Source: Tachypleus tridentatus (taxonomy: Eukaryota > Arthropoda > Merostomata > Xiphosura > Limulidae). Taken from it: a stretch of 64,000 bases of DNA. The notes beneath the pieces are model-generated. The model made no database searches. It was not told the DNA's origin and worked only from the letters and a program-made list of their open reading frames with translations. Position 1 is the first letter of the stretch. Each line of letters starts with the position of its first letter. This document shows positions 1 through 10,722 of the stretch, piece after piece. The stretch covers positions 148,420,127 through 148,484,126 of the forward strand of contig NC_134833.1 in NCBI RefSeq assembly GCF_004210375.1. The letters are read 5' to 3'. The translations under genes were made by a program, and so were the position numbers.

Positions 1-345
1 ATCATTTTTCTTTACCTACGTTCTAACTGTTTAACATCCACATCTCTATTCTTTATCGTCTTGCTTACTATTTAACATCCAAATATTTATTCTTCACCTA
101 TTTTCTAACTACTTATCCCTCGCATCTCCATTTTGCATTATCTTACCGACTGCTTGACATCCACATCTCTATTTTTAATCGTCTTGCTAACTATTTCACA
201 CCCAAATTCCTATTCTTCATTGTATTACCGACCACTTCTCACCCAGATCTATATTCTTCATCGTCTTACTATCTGAACTACATATATCTATTTTTCATAA
301 TTTTATATATATCTAACATCCATATCGCTATTCTTAATCAACTTA
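1..345 (+). repeat. T-rich higher-order satellite, left-edge piece
   Basis: Degenerate monomers of about 40 bp, each with an anchor like CATCTCTATTCTT followed by TCGTCTTGCTAACTATTT, run to about 345 and fade into low-copy DNA. The same piece precedes the low-copy DNA in B (23751-24110) and in C'. Hydrophobic reading frames here are by-products of the T-rich repeat. Confidence 0.75.
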
Positions 346-1347
346 ACAACTGAGACTAAACAATCTTTTATTATCAAGTTGGAAAGAAATGGTATAGTCA
401 AGGCTTCTTATTATAAACAAAACATTATCATGCTGACCAAGGGTATAAAAATAACTCGCAAACCAAATATTCAGTGTACTGTTTTATATTAATCCCGACA
501 AGTTGATACGTTTCCATGTTTTATTTCTTTATAAAAGAAACAGGTTTGTTTAAATAACCTTATTTTTCCAAGAAACAGGCCTCACTCAACAAAGTGCTGC
601 TCTAAAACAATGTTTTTAAATCAGATTGATAAGTACAGGATGTTTTAAAGCGAAACAAAAGGATGGCGTTAAATTTATGAGTAATCACGTGCATTTTAAA
701 TTACCATTTTGTAACCTGCTCAACGCAATACCTTTAACTCAGTAAATAATAAAGCAATATTGATTTGTTTAAACAATAATAACAGTACCTGAATGGCGTT
801 GACCATATTTGGTCCTTAAAACATATGAAAATGTATCTGAATGTTTGTCGTCATGAACATCAACGGACAATAAGTAATAACATTTCACATATGATTACAA
901 AGTTTAAACAAACCCGTTCGTTTTTGTATAAGATATGAAACAAAAATAGTGTACAAAATCGGTCTCCATGGTAACAAATATGATTTTTTTTTTCGTGAAC
1001 TCGCTGTTACCTTTGACATCGGCCCTCTAAATATTAATCACTTCTAAGTTTGGTTATAGTCCAAGTGTATACTATCTTTCGTTCAAATCTACCCAACTGT
1101 TTTCGAGAAATATTGGTGATAATCACACACACATGGATGAAAACAAAACGATAATAATAATGATGTTGAAACTGCTTAAACAATAGTTGTATCATGTTTA
1201 AGCTCCATGTAACAAGAGTTAAATTAAGTAGTTAATATAGTACCAGTTAATCAAAGATATCAAGTAGCTGAGGCTTAAAACTAAACCCATCATAGCTAGG
1301 TACAACAAATAAATAAAATAAGATTCGTATTATTCTCAAATACTTAC
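346..1347. other. Low-copy AT-rich stretch without a supported gene
   Basis: It is shared by A, B, D and partly C'. I see short CA tracts near 1125 and scattered short frames with no recognisable domain. It may be intron or intergenic DNA next to the exon-like cassette at 1348-1493. Confidence 0.5.
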
Positions 1348-1493
1348 CACAACCTGTCAAGTAGTAACGTTTGAACAGGGCATCCTTACTGAAAACAGAG
1401 ACTGTGACCCTGGAATGTTGTAAAAGACATTTTATGAACATCCAATTTATACTCGTATATTTTGAGGAATAATATAGTTTTACATAACCAGTC
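1348..1493 (-). other. Exon-like 48-codon cassette, copy A
   Basis: On the minus strand a TTTACAG acceptor precedes 146 bp that are open in one frame and end at G|GTAAGTATT, a near-perfect splice donor. The translation begins TGYVKLYY, contains ITVSVFSKD and ends YYLTGCG; it has three cysteines. I do not recognise the family. The frame is also open in B (with a 3-bp in-frame deletion) and D. It could be a real exon of a duplicated host gene or a gene fragment. No flanking exon in the same direction was found with confidence. Confidence 0.45.
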
Positions 1494-2061
1494 CTGTAAA
1501 TAAAATAACTCGAGACTCAAAATGCTAACGAATTAGACATACTTGCAATAAAGATGAATATATTTTAGTAAGACAATGGAAATCAAAACGCATCCTTTAG
1601 AACTATGTTGTTCATTGTGTATCTTAAATAACACTTTGAAGGCTTAGATAAATGTGTCTTTTCAGAAAAATTCGCCCAAAAAGTGAAAATATTAATTATT
1701 GCGATTATAACAGCCGAAGCTAACAGTTATTTATGATACATACAATATACAAATTACATTAATATTAACTTAAGATCAAAGCAAGCTACCTACTTAGAGT
1801 GGATCTAAAAAAACAAATAAACCTTTTTATAAGTTCAGACAATTTTATGTCTTTGTCTAACGTTCTTTTTTATAAAAAAGTATCATTTTCGGCCTTAATC
1901 CCAATAACATCTCACGAGGCTAGACCAGCTTAGGAGATTTAGGTTAGTCCCAAATACTTATATTAAGTTGATAATGCGAAACAAAATCTATAACTAAAAT
2001 TTACTAATAAATAAGTATTTTAAAAGCAATATAATTAGATACATTAGCTAATATTATTAAC
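1494..2061. other. Low-copy AT-rich stretch, no gene seen
   Basis: Conserved in order in A, B and D. No domain, RNA gene or transposon end could be identified. It would be intronic or upstream DNA if the 1348-1493 cassette is a true exon. Confidence 0.5.
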
Positions 2062-2342
2062 GAGACTACCAGTACAGAGACAAAAGTGGACACGTTATCT
2101 ATGGAACACGAAACGTACGAGCTGTTCTCTCCAGGCGCTCTCCGTTTCACCAAACTTTTACTACACGTTTAAAATATATTAATAAAACCTCATATAATCC
2201 TAAACTCCAGGAACGTGCAGTTCCTAAAAACTTCAAATACAGTACATAACTTATATGACCAGAATTACCGTTACGTAATATTTGTATGTTTATGGCCATC
2301 ATTGCCGTTTTGTAATATTTGGATTTACATGGACCACATGAC
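2062..2342. other. 281-bp insertion found only in copy A
   Basis: B (near 25830) and D (near 56690) read straight through from ATTATTAAC to CATTAAGT. A has 281 extra bases between these points, ending in an AC that repeats the left flank. No terminal inverted repeats or poly-A tail were seen. The last 80 bases are two diverged tandem units of about 38 bp that share GTAATATTTG. It could be a non-autonomous element or filler DNA. Loss from both B and D is less parsimonious than gain in A. Confidence 0.6.
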
Positions 2343-2827
2343 CATTAAGTAACACTTAAATGTTCTGTTAGGTGTCATATTTACTTAAAATAACACACCC
2401 TTGTGCACGTGTAGTGCAGTAGATCAAAAACCACCAACTGGTTCTACTTAGTCTGCGTTCGCTTATCACCGCAGAAGAATAAAGGTAAGGGTAGCAGTAT
2501 GATCAAACAAATCTGTGGAACAAAGTAAAGATTAGAAGCATTAGTTTACTGATAAAAGATGTGTCGTTAACTACAATTAAGATTTAGAAAGATACTGGAG
2601 ATGTTACCACCCTCAACTCTCGTCAAATTGTTTTAACTTCAGAGACAATAAAGATGGTCTTCATAACGCTCTTTGTCATCAATTCGTTCTAACTTTAAAA
2701 GAGTCAATATAGATTACATTATAATGGTCTTTGTCATCAATTTGTTCTAATTTTAAACAAAAACCAATAAAAAACTCCCACTTAGGTATCCTAAATCCAG
2801 ACAATTATCAAAATAATTGTGATGCAT
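2343..2827. other. Low-copy stretch with short repeated phrases
   Basis: It contains near-duplicate sentences around 2665-2690 and 2725-2760 (both include TGGTCTT and GTCATCAATT, then GTTCTAA). These are an old local duplication also present in B and D. No coding evidence. Confidence 0.45.
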
Positions 2828-2839
2828 ACAACAAACCTT

Positions 2840-3120
2840 GGCCTGGCATGGCCGAGCGCCTAAGGCGTGCGACTCGTAATCCGAGGGTCCCGAGTTCGCG
2901 CCCGCGTCGCGCTAAACATGCTCGCCCTCCCAGCCGTGGGGGTGTATAATGTGACGGTCAATCCCACTATTCGTTGGTAAAAGAGTAGCCCAAGAGTTGG
3001 CGGTGGGTGGTGATGACTAGCTGCCTTCCCTCTAGTCTTACACTGCTATATTAGGGACGGCTAGCACAGATAGCCCTCGAGTAGCTTTGTGCGAAATTCC
3101 AAAACAAAACAAAAAACAAA
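2840..3120 (+). mobile_element. tRNA-derived SINE, young insertion in copy A
   Basis: It starts with a tRNA-like head whose A box is TGGCCGAGCGCC and whose B box region is GAGTTCGCGCCC. A conserved body follows (GGTGGGTGGTGATGACTAGC) and an AC-rich tail. The 12-bp direct repeat ACAACAAACCTT flanks it at 2828-2839 and 3121-3132. Copies B (26316-26327) and D (56179-56190) hold the single, empty target. This is a clean retroposition event after the duplications. I remember this family as abundant in horseshoe crabs. Confidence 0.93.
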
Positions 3121-3252
3121 ACAACAAACCTTTGTTTATCATACAGTAGACTTTTAAGTTCTGTCCTTGCAACAAGCACCCAACTTTCACGACTGCTAAT
3201 TCTGAAGGTTTGATTATACCTTTGTTAATGTAATTTATAAATATAGCTTTGA

Positions 3253-3350
3253 GAACTGTCAGCAGATATATTTGTAATGTATCCTGAGAAGTTGCGAATT
3301 GTCTCCCATATACACAAGTCCTATGGATTCAGTGCCTCGGGATCTTCAGA
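3253..3350 (+). other. Exon-like segment X, copy A
   Basis: A stretch compatible with coding (VMYPEKLR and following codons) ends at a donor-like site. In B and D the site is perfect (TTCAGA|GTAAGT); here it is GGAAGT. A diverged direct repeat of it lies at 3915-3989. Frame and length vary between copies (2-bp indel between A and B, stop in D), so it is at best a decayed exon. Segment Y follows about 150 bp downstream on the same strand. Confidence 0.3.
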
Positions 3351-3502
3351 GGAAGTATGCTTTTGTTAATGTTTTACTGACACTCTTAATATTTTGTGGT
3401 AGAGATGATTAAATACAGAAATACATAAGAATGTTATTGAACGATTCCTTAAAAAAACATGGTTATTTTACTGTACAAATATGTGAAAACTGCTACTAGC
3501 AG

Positions 3503-3649
3503 TGCCATGTATGGAAGCGTCATTAACCACGAGAACGTTTTCCCCCAGTTTTAGGTAACCTATATAAAGGAGAAAGAAAGACCTTACACCCTGAACTGCC
3601 CTTGAGGCAGACCTTAATTTTTACTTGGGACATTTAACTGTGTGACCAG
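3503..3649 (+). pseudogene. Decayed exon Y, copy A
   Basis: A 147-bp segment follows CTACTAGCAG (acceptor-like) and aligns over its length with the open 148-bp exon-like segment on the minus strand at 45639-45786. The translation starts AMYGSVIN but has stops. The preserved reading relationship with the 45.7-kb copy suggests a dead duplicate of a coding exon. Protein family not recognised. Confidence 0.4.
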
Positions 3650-3655
3650 GAATCA

Positions 3656-3914
3656 GGAATGCATTGCTTGTGCTTTCTAGACTCTACTGGACAGGTGATA
3701 GCTGAAAGGAACTTGACCGATGTTCACTGGTGTCCTAAACACACGCTTCCAAACCTATAGTCGTAATACTTGTTTGTTTATTTTGTGATTATTAATTTGT
3801 TTTGCTACTGAATAGTATTACATGCAAATAAAACTAGCTTTGTATGTGACATTTTTATCGCATAAATGATGACAACATGTTCGATTCAATGCTCATGTTC
3901 CTTTATTGAATCAT
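3656..3914. other. Intron-like AT-rich stretch
   Basis: It lies between decayed exon Y and the second copy of segment X. No recognisable feature. Confidence 0.4.
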
Positions 3915-3989
3915 TAACTGTCAGTGGAAATACTTATAATGTATGGTGAGAGTTTGCGAAATTTCATAGAGATACACAAGTCCCATGGA
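3915..3989 (+). repeat. Diverged second copy of segment X (X')
   Basis: It shares AACTGTCAG, then ATGTAT, TTGCGAA and ACACAAGTCC with 3253-3332, in direct orientation about 660 bp apart. The hAT-1 terminus begins directly at its 3' edge, so X' is the left host flank of that insertion. Confidence 0.55.
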
Positions 3990-6904
3990 CAGGGGCGTAG
4001 ATCCTGGGGGGATGGGATATACATCATCCCCTTCATTATATGGTGCATATAATGATCCCCCCTATAGTTTTCTCTGTTTAATTGTTTTATTGCATCATAG
4101 GCCTACAAATTGTGTGTTTGTTCTTGTGATTCTCGTGTTCTTACCAATCGAATTACATAATTAGGCCTGGATGTAGGCTTTTTTCAGTAGTCGAAATGTA
4201 CATCTTTAATATAGTCGTACTTCAAATCTTTTCGATCCAAGTGATAGTTCGCAAGTATCAGTCACTAGGTCTAAGTATACATGCAAGGCTTGCAAGTACT
4301 ATCACAGAATCTACCTACGTCTTGTACGTAGTGTAAGATAAAGTAAATTTTTTATCACAACAGATTGAACAGAGCATGAAATTCGAAAATATTACTCTCA
4401 AGCGTATTCTCCTGTGATCTAGAACTTGCAGGCCATTTGTAGCTTGTAGCGGTTTTCCTACGCCATTTGTTTTTATGCATGTCTAGCCGGTTTTATTGTC
4501 GAACGCCTTACTCTCCTTAGCTACTGAAGGCGCTGACCATAGGGTATGTTAAGTGTACAGTTAACGACAGGTTCGGGCCGCTCGGATCCAAACGCGCCTT
4601 ACATCAACACCCTCCGCTCCCTTTAGTCTGAGCCTCGATTTTACAACAGGGCTCATTACACCTGTGTTTGTAGCCCTCAATAATCCATGAAATTTCAGAT
4701 TATCACCGCCCTCTAATAAAGTGCTGGTGCTTTATGGCAAAAGAACAATATATTCTCTTATCATAGATAGTAAAAATATTGTATTTTCTTGCATAATTAG
4801 AACACAAAAGGAGCGATTTCAACGGCCTGAAGTCTCTACTCTAATTGTATTGCTAGTTTTTGTTTAGGTGTTTTTATTTAATAGACGTGCTTATAGACAT
4901 TGTATTACAACGTGTTTGTCTTTTGATGAGCTTTAACAGGAATATAAAATATTTGTGATTGTTTAAGAATTTTTCGAGAAACTTGAAATTACTTGTGTTG
5001 TAACTAGAACACATTATTGTCCCAGCGATGCCCAGGCGGTCAGTTGGCTCGGTAGTCACTGTGAGGTTCGCGCGTTCGACTTAAATACATTGTACAGTTC
5101 AGTCCTACGTCCATTCTATTCTATCTACGTTTGTTGTACGTTAGAGTTTTTCAATAAAGGCTGTATTTTAGCCTGTTGAGTCATCTGGGAAACAGATTCC
5201 AATTATGACAAGCAAGCGTCTGAAACTTTCCGATATTAGACAGTTCTACAAGTCAGTTACTGGTATTACAAGTGACAGTGCAGATGCAGATAATCCAACA
5301 ACCTCAAAAAAGCAAAGGAATAGAAACTTCCCATACAGAGGAAATACCTTGTTCATCAGAGGACGAGTCTGAAAATGCTTGTGCAACTATTGCACATCAT
5401 GAACCACCAGATAGTTGTGAAACAAGTTTGTGCAGTAATGAAAAATCTGACACTCCACAGATACAGTGTGAAAAGCCATATCATCCAAACGCACAACTAA
5501 TATCACGACAGAAAGCAAAATCTCAACTTCCAAGGCAAGTGGTTTGATGAGTTCCCATGGCTGCACTTAGACAATCAGACTCAAAACGTCATATGCTTTC
5601 ATTGTGCCAAGGCGGAAAATAGAGGCCTTTTTACAAAAAAATTGGAGAGGCCAGTCGAGTTTACCTTCATATCCACCGGTTTTTGGAACTGGATAAAGGC
5701 AAAACAGAAATTCAACGAACACCAATCCTCTTCTCAGCACAGATTCGCTATATCTCCAGAAGGTTCACTTGATGTAACTCCAGTGACTGTCCAGCTACAT
5801 GATGGAAAAGAAGCAGCAGGATGAATACAAAAAAAGTTTAGCCAAAATATTCAGAAGTTTACGTTTCTTTCTGCGTCAAGGTTTAGCATTACGTAGACAT
5901 ACTGATACGGAGGGGAACTTCCTACAGTTAATGAAGCTCCTGGAAGAGGATGATCCTGAGCTAACGGCCTACTTGTCAAAGAAAACCCCATTCATATCAC
6001 CCCAGACAGGAAACAATATTTGTACGATACGTAGATGAAAACCTTGACGTCCATGAGATATTTCAAGGTTCGTACAGTGTTTCCAATTCAACTGGTGAAA
6101 CAATATCCTCGACTATACTTGATGTACTGACTAGACTCAATACACCACTGTCAGGATTAAGAGCACAAACTTATGATGGAGCCACTAACATGAGTGGTGC
6201 ATACGGCGGATGCCAGGCAGAAATAAAGGAGAAGACAACCGTCAGCTTTGTTTTTTCACTGCGTAGCACACAAGGCTAGTTTAATAATGCAACATGGAGT
6301 TGAAGCTTGTGTATGTGTTCGAGATTCTATCCAGTGGGTACATGAACTTCGTGTCTTGCTTCAGAGGTCAGGGAAATACAAGACAATCTTTGAAAGTATT
6401 GTATGGTCAGACAGCCACAATGGTCCAGTTAAATACATCCGCTCACTGTGTCCAACACGCTAGTTGTGCCGTCTATCTGCAATTGCATGTTCTAATGATC
6501 ACTACAGTGACATTGTTGATTCTTTGTCTGAATTAGCAAATGAAAAATCAGATGTAGCAGTGAAAGCACAAGGTCTGCTGGACAGATTTCACAAAGAAAA
6601 GACAGTTTTAGGATTGTTGATGGCTCAGCATCCATAAGCTGCATTAGAGGAACTAAATCGTGCATTCCAAGCGAAATCAGCGACAGTATCTGGCATGATT
6701 GAAGCATTTCCAATGACAGTTGAGCAATTGCGGGTATTGCGAACAGAGAAAAATTTCAACAAGATATTTGATGAAGCTGAGAAAAAGGTGACTTCTCTAG
6801 ATCTGGTGCCTATTGAACTACCACGCATTTGCAGCCCCCCCCCCCCAAGAAGGATCACAGGTAAAGGCTCAGCACACCATTACTTGACAACTTTTATATT
6901 ATAG
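3990..6904 (+). mobile_element. hAT-1 element (TTF zinc-finger type), copy A, decayed
   Basis: The left end begins CAGGGGCGTAGATCCTGGGG, a typical hAT terminal repeat (CAGGGGCG type). Then come about 1.2 kb of leader and a transposase pseudogene from 5205. The recognisable coding part stops at about 6904 before the usual C-terminal dimerisation domain, and no matching right terminus was found. The element is therefore truncated or its right end has been lost. It is present in A, B and D at the same host position, so it predates the duplications. Confidence 0.7.
5205..6904 (+). pseudogene. hAT transposase (ZMYM1-like, TTF zinc finger), copy A
   Basis: The start is MTSKRLK (ATG at 5205). It has an acidic, serine-rich N-terminal region, then a TTF-type zinc finger (GKWFDEFP, VICFHCAKAENRGLF). 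A DUF4371/RNase H-like region follows with YDGATNMSGAYGGC, holding the second catalytic Asp of hAT enzymes. The tail reads MIEAFPMTVEQLRVLRTEKN. Several frameshifts and stops break the frame, and a block around the first catalytic Asp is deleted near 6010 compared with copy D. The C-terminal hAT dimerisation domain is absent. The family encodes cut-and-paste transposases; this one is dead. Confidence 0.85.
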
Positions 6905-7730
6905 AAAATACGATTATGTCAGTCACTTTCTTTATAAACCCATTAACCTTATCAGTCCCTCGTATATTACTTGGCAGTAAAAGATAGTTATGTTTCTCAA
7001 ATCTGAGGTCAAAGACAGATCTAAACATTTCTTTAAAACGATGGACTTTCACACAGCTTTTAATAAACCACGAGAAAGTGGAAACATGAGTTTACATAAT
7101 TCCTTTTCAATACATAACGCTGGAGTTTGTTGATAATGGAATATTAGCCATTCCTTTGTGCAACCACAATTGCAAATAGATAACTGAACATTAAGTGTTG
7201 GGGTCCAAAATATCCCAGCAGCTGAGTAGACTTCAACTGTGAATTTTAAAAATCTAAACAGGAAAAGACATAGTGTTTTTTTGTTGTTTTTTCTTTCGAA
7301 AGGTGTGACTGTTTGTTCCAGAACGATACATACAATTATAGAAACTTTTATTCCAAACTATTCAAATAAGGAAAAGAGTCAATTACTGATTGTCAAAGTA
7401 TATAAGAAAGTTTAAAGAAGAAAGTTTACATTGAAAAAATCCAAATTACGAAACAGAAATTAACGTTTTAGGTATAGAGTAGAAGTGTATTACGAAATGC
7501 AGAATTTTCATAGCAAATATAAAGTAAAACGTTACAAAATAGTAACTTTGATTGATAAAAAGATATATGAAGGTAACAAAACACTTAATACAATCCAAAT
7601 GTGATCAATCAAGGATGCAAACATGTAACAAAAAGTCAACATTTGATTATTTAATAAGATGCAATCATACTATAACTAAAAATGTTACTTTCACAAATGC
7701 CCTATCCCCAATCACCCCAGAAGATTTTGG
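6905..7730. other. AT-rich stretch after hAT-1, no gene seen
   Basis: It may be the remaining 3' part of hAT-1 or host DNA. It is colinear in B (29160-29980) and D (51480-52290). No domain could be read with confidence on either strand. Confidence 0.45.
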
Positions 7731-7950
7731 TTTGTTTGGAATTTCGCGCAAAGCTACTCGAGGGTTTTCTGCGTTAGCCATCTCTAATTTGGCAGTGTAA
7801 GAGTAGAGGGAAGGCAAGTAGTCATCACCACCCACCACCAACTCTTGGGCTACTCTTTTAACAACGAACAGTGGGATCGACCGTACATTATAACGCCCCC
7901 ACGGCTGAAAGGGCGAGTCGAGTGCCTTATCTTCCTGGTTATGCCGCCCC
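7731..7950 (-). mobile_element. Old tRNA-derived SINE, copy A
   Basis: The reverse complement carries the same body as the SINE at 2840-3120 (GGTGGTGGGTGGTGATGACT, then GTAGCTTTGCGCGAAATTCC). Its head is diverged and the tRNA-like part shortened. It occurs at the same place in B (29983-30209) and D (51253-51475), so it inserted before the duplications. A long minus-strand reading frame running through it is accidental. Confidence 0.88.
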
Positions 7951-8946
7951 CTCCCAAATAGAAAACTGAATAATAATAATTTCAAATGTCCAATAAAATA
8001 AATTGCAACATAAAGGTTCTGCGGCATCAGTTTTACCAGGTTGAACTTATAAATTCCAGTTATTACCCACGTTTTAAAATACAATTTAAAAGTAAAAATC
8101 AGGGTTGAGAAATTACACAGAAATAATACCAAACAATGAGTTTCACTCTTCAAAACTCAAGATATAAAGAATTTACACGTTTCGATTTAAAATGTTTGAA
8201 AAAGTAATTTCGCGCAAAAGTGATAAAGTCAAGATTAATATTGTTCAAAACTCCTTGATACTTTCATGACCTATATGTATTATAGAGTTTTGAAACAAAT
8301 CTCGAAAATTCTAGAAATAATTTTATAAATGAATTAGGAAAATACTGTAGAATATAACACTATTACATTTTACACAGATGGTTGTAATTCAAATGAATTT
8401 TTTTATAAAATTTACACGAAATCTGTTTCATAAAATTATAAATATTTGGTGCAAAAATTTTTATAAAATAGCTCTATCGAGTCTTTATTAAATTTACGCC
8501 TTTAATAAACCACTGGAGGTTTTATGAAACCTGGTGGAATTTCTTCTTTTTTTCTCCACTCACAAATAACTCTCTTTTTGAGTAGTCATCTGTTTTTAAT
8601 AGTACAAGTAGTCAAGTTCTTAGCATCTCGCTTAAGTTTACAGCTTTTAAATTCATCTGACTGTCATGAATGCTGGTTGGTGTGGAATCTGTCATCATAC
8701 TGTTCATCATTGGAAATGTAGTTTACTGTCTCCTATACATCAACATGTACATCTGCCACTATTACATTTCATTAAAGAGTTGGGTAGCTTGCAGATCACC
8801 ATTGGAATTGTAACACCAGCAACATGAATAATTATCATCTGAATCTACATGATATACATTGGAACAAAAATAAGTATAAGGCACTAGAAACCTATAATCA
8901 TGGGTTTGTACACACGAAAAACCTAGTGTGGCTGTCAATGCAACAA
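7951..8946. other. AT-rich stretch between SINE and hAT-2
   Basis: Colinear in A, B and D. It includes short palindromic AT patches near 8400-8480 (ATAAAATTTAC, ATAAAATTATAAAT). It may belong to the hAT-2 element upstream of its surviving coding end, but no transposon terminus was found. Confidence 0.4.
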
Positions 8947-9579
8947 CACACACACACGTTGAAAATACACTCGGTATCTCTGGTGATACCATCTATGTAT
9001 GATCAAACTCAAATGTCGATGAGAAATATTATGAATTGTGATCGCTTAAAATTAACAAATAATGCACAAGAAAATGACAATAAAATTCATGAACTGGTAA
9101 ACATACTTGAACCAGATTTTTGGAGTACTGATAAAGTTGCTGCCTTGGAAATACGCTGATGACAAATTGTATGAATTCAGTAAGTTCTCTCATCACGAAA
9201 TCATCATTAATCATTTTTGTGACTATGTGAAAAATGTCCTTCGAAATCACCATAATGATGAGATTTCAAGAACTGTACAAAAGGCTAAAAATATTATCAA
9301 TAGTGGTATTCTTAGTTCCGCAGAAGCAGAAAAAGGGTTTTCAATAATAAATATTATATATTCAGATGAAAGAAGTCGCCTTACAGTTGAAAATGTGGCA
9401 AACCTCATGACAATTGATTTGATTGGCCTCCCACTGGTTTCACAGAATCCCACTTTTCCAGTTCAAATTTGGCAATGAAAATACACACAGCCGATGACAA
9501 CGGGTTCAAGCGTGGAAAGAATAAAGATTTTAATGATAATCAAGTGGCAATTTGGAAATATTTAAAGCATGCTGAATAA
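8947..9579 (+). pseudogene. hAT-2 transposase C-terminal part (KIAA1586-like), copy A
   Basis: The frame begins near IHSVSLVIPSMYDQ, continues through NILEPDFWSTDK, shifts once near 9140, and then reads DKLYEFSKF and the hAT dimerisation signature AEAEKGFSIINIIYSDERSR with LTVENVANLM. A further shift near 9475 leads to an ending KYLKHAE and stop at 9579. AEAEKGFS corresponds to the conserved ECERGFS-like motif of KIAA1586/ZMYM-related hAT proteins. Only the last 200 or so residues survive. It is a separate family from hAT-1 as far as I can tell, though on the same strand, so a single composite element cannot be excluded. Confidence 0.75.
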
Positions 9580-10399
9580 ATTATTTGAGTAAGATATTCT
9601 TGTTGTTATTTTGAATCACACAAAATTGTGGTGTGTAACGCGACACATAATTGGTTGTTAAAATATTTGAATTCCATCACTGTTCTAAACATTACTGAAT
9701 CTAACCAAACTGCGTCGTTTAACCAATACAAAATAATTATTTAAAAAAATTAACCAAACAGACACTCATGAACTGACATTAAAAGGAGTAAATGTTTGAG
9801 ATGTACATGAAGCTTCCTTTGTAATTGCAGATAAACGTAATTATCAATTTTAACATCCTGGAAAGGAATAAATCGACAGATTCATAAAATAAAAGAGTTT
9901 TTCAAAAGCTGGGCTGCATATTCTCTTAAAGTTCGTAATTTTTTTTTTTAATATAGTTACACGCTGTAAATGTGAAAGTTTTCATTTTTCATTCTGCAAT
10001 TCAACAACACTAAAGTACCAGGAAACAACTGAAGCTGCACTGTATGTTGACGAATGTTTACAAACTAATTGGTGTTTAAAACTAGGATATTAGTTTTGGA
10101 TCCAAAAACATTTAATTTAAAATAAACAAATACAGAAGTTACTTCCTCTCTTTTTTTTTTTAGAAACGTTAATGCATATGTAATTGGGTATCGATAGCCT
10201 CTAAAGTAGCTGTAATAATGAAGCATTGGTATGATAAATTTTCATTTACGATATGTAAGACGTGAGTTTATTTATATTTTTATAAATTTTTCATAACCAA
10301 TTCCATAAAATGATTATTAAATGCTGCCAGTATCCATGCTCTCATGATTTCTTCCACAAATTTTCTAGTTGGTTTGGTTTGTATCTCTATTCAGTTGTT
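9580..10399. other. AT-rich stretch, no gene seen
   Basis: Colinear with B 31841-32645; the first part is also present in D (49139-49629). It contains poly-T runs at about 9939 and 10151. No supported feature. Confidence 0.45.
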
Positions 10400-10519
10400 T
10401 CATCCTGCACGTTTTAAGATGACATTGATATAATAGCCTTTACACAAACCCTTACATAAAATATGCTCATTATTTGACATGAGATTTTCTTCACAAACTA
10501 TGCATTTAACATTTTCCAT
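10400..10519 (-). pseudogene. Small Cys-rich reading frame, copy A
   Basis: On the minus strand ATG at 10519 opens 39 codons: MENVKCIVCEENL, then an H-x3-C region and CKGLCKGYY, ending LKRAG and stop. The spacing C-x2-C ... C-x3-C resembles a zinc-binding knuckle. B has a matching 42-codon frame at 32646-32774 but with the first Cys changed to Phe. Reading past the stop in other frames gives plausible continuation (RKFVEEIMRAWI), so it may be the remnant of a longer zinc-finger protein. Family not recognised. Confidence 0.3.
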
Positions 10520-10722
10520 ATCCACACACAAACTGTTAAAACAATAAACCATTTCATTGTTTCTAATTAAATTACATCTTCTAAACTACTTCTGAGACAC
10601 GTAAATTCAGTATTGTTGACGGTCAATGGTTAAATACTAGGAGGTTACAATTGAGGGTCTATAATATTTCATGATTCGAACATTTCCCAAACCTCAGAAA
10701 TAAATGTCTACTTACTTTACTG

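Noticed and set aside
2840-2915. A functional tRNA gene
   Set aside because: The acceptor and anticodon stems do not pair well and the sequence continues into a SINE body with target duplications, so it is a SINE head.
3561-3570. TATATAAAGG, a perfect-looking TATA box
   Set aside because: It lies inside decayed exon Y, where the open copy at 45.7 kb reads ATATACCTAGGAG; it arose by mutation and no gene follows.
7665-8153. 162-codon minus-strand frame
   Set aside because: It runs through the old SINE and flanking AT-rich DNA; the counterpart frames in B and D end at different points.
8947-9579. hAT-2 as the missing C-terminal half of hAT-1
   Set aside because: Same strand and the right domain, but its motif style is KIAA1586-like and about 2 kb including an old SINE separate the two. 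I keep them apart, though a consensus from other copies could reverse this.
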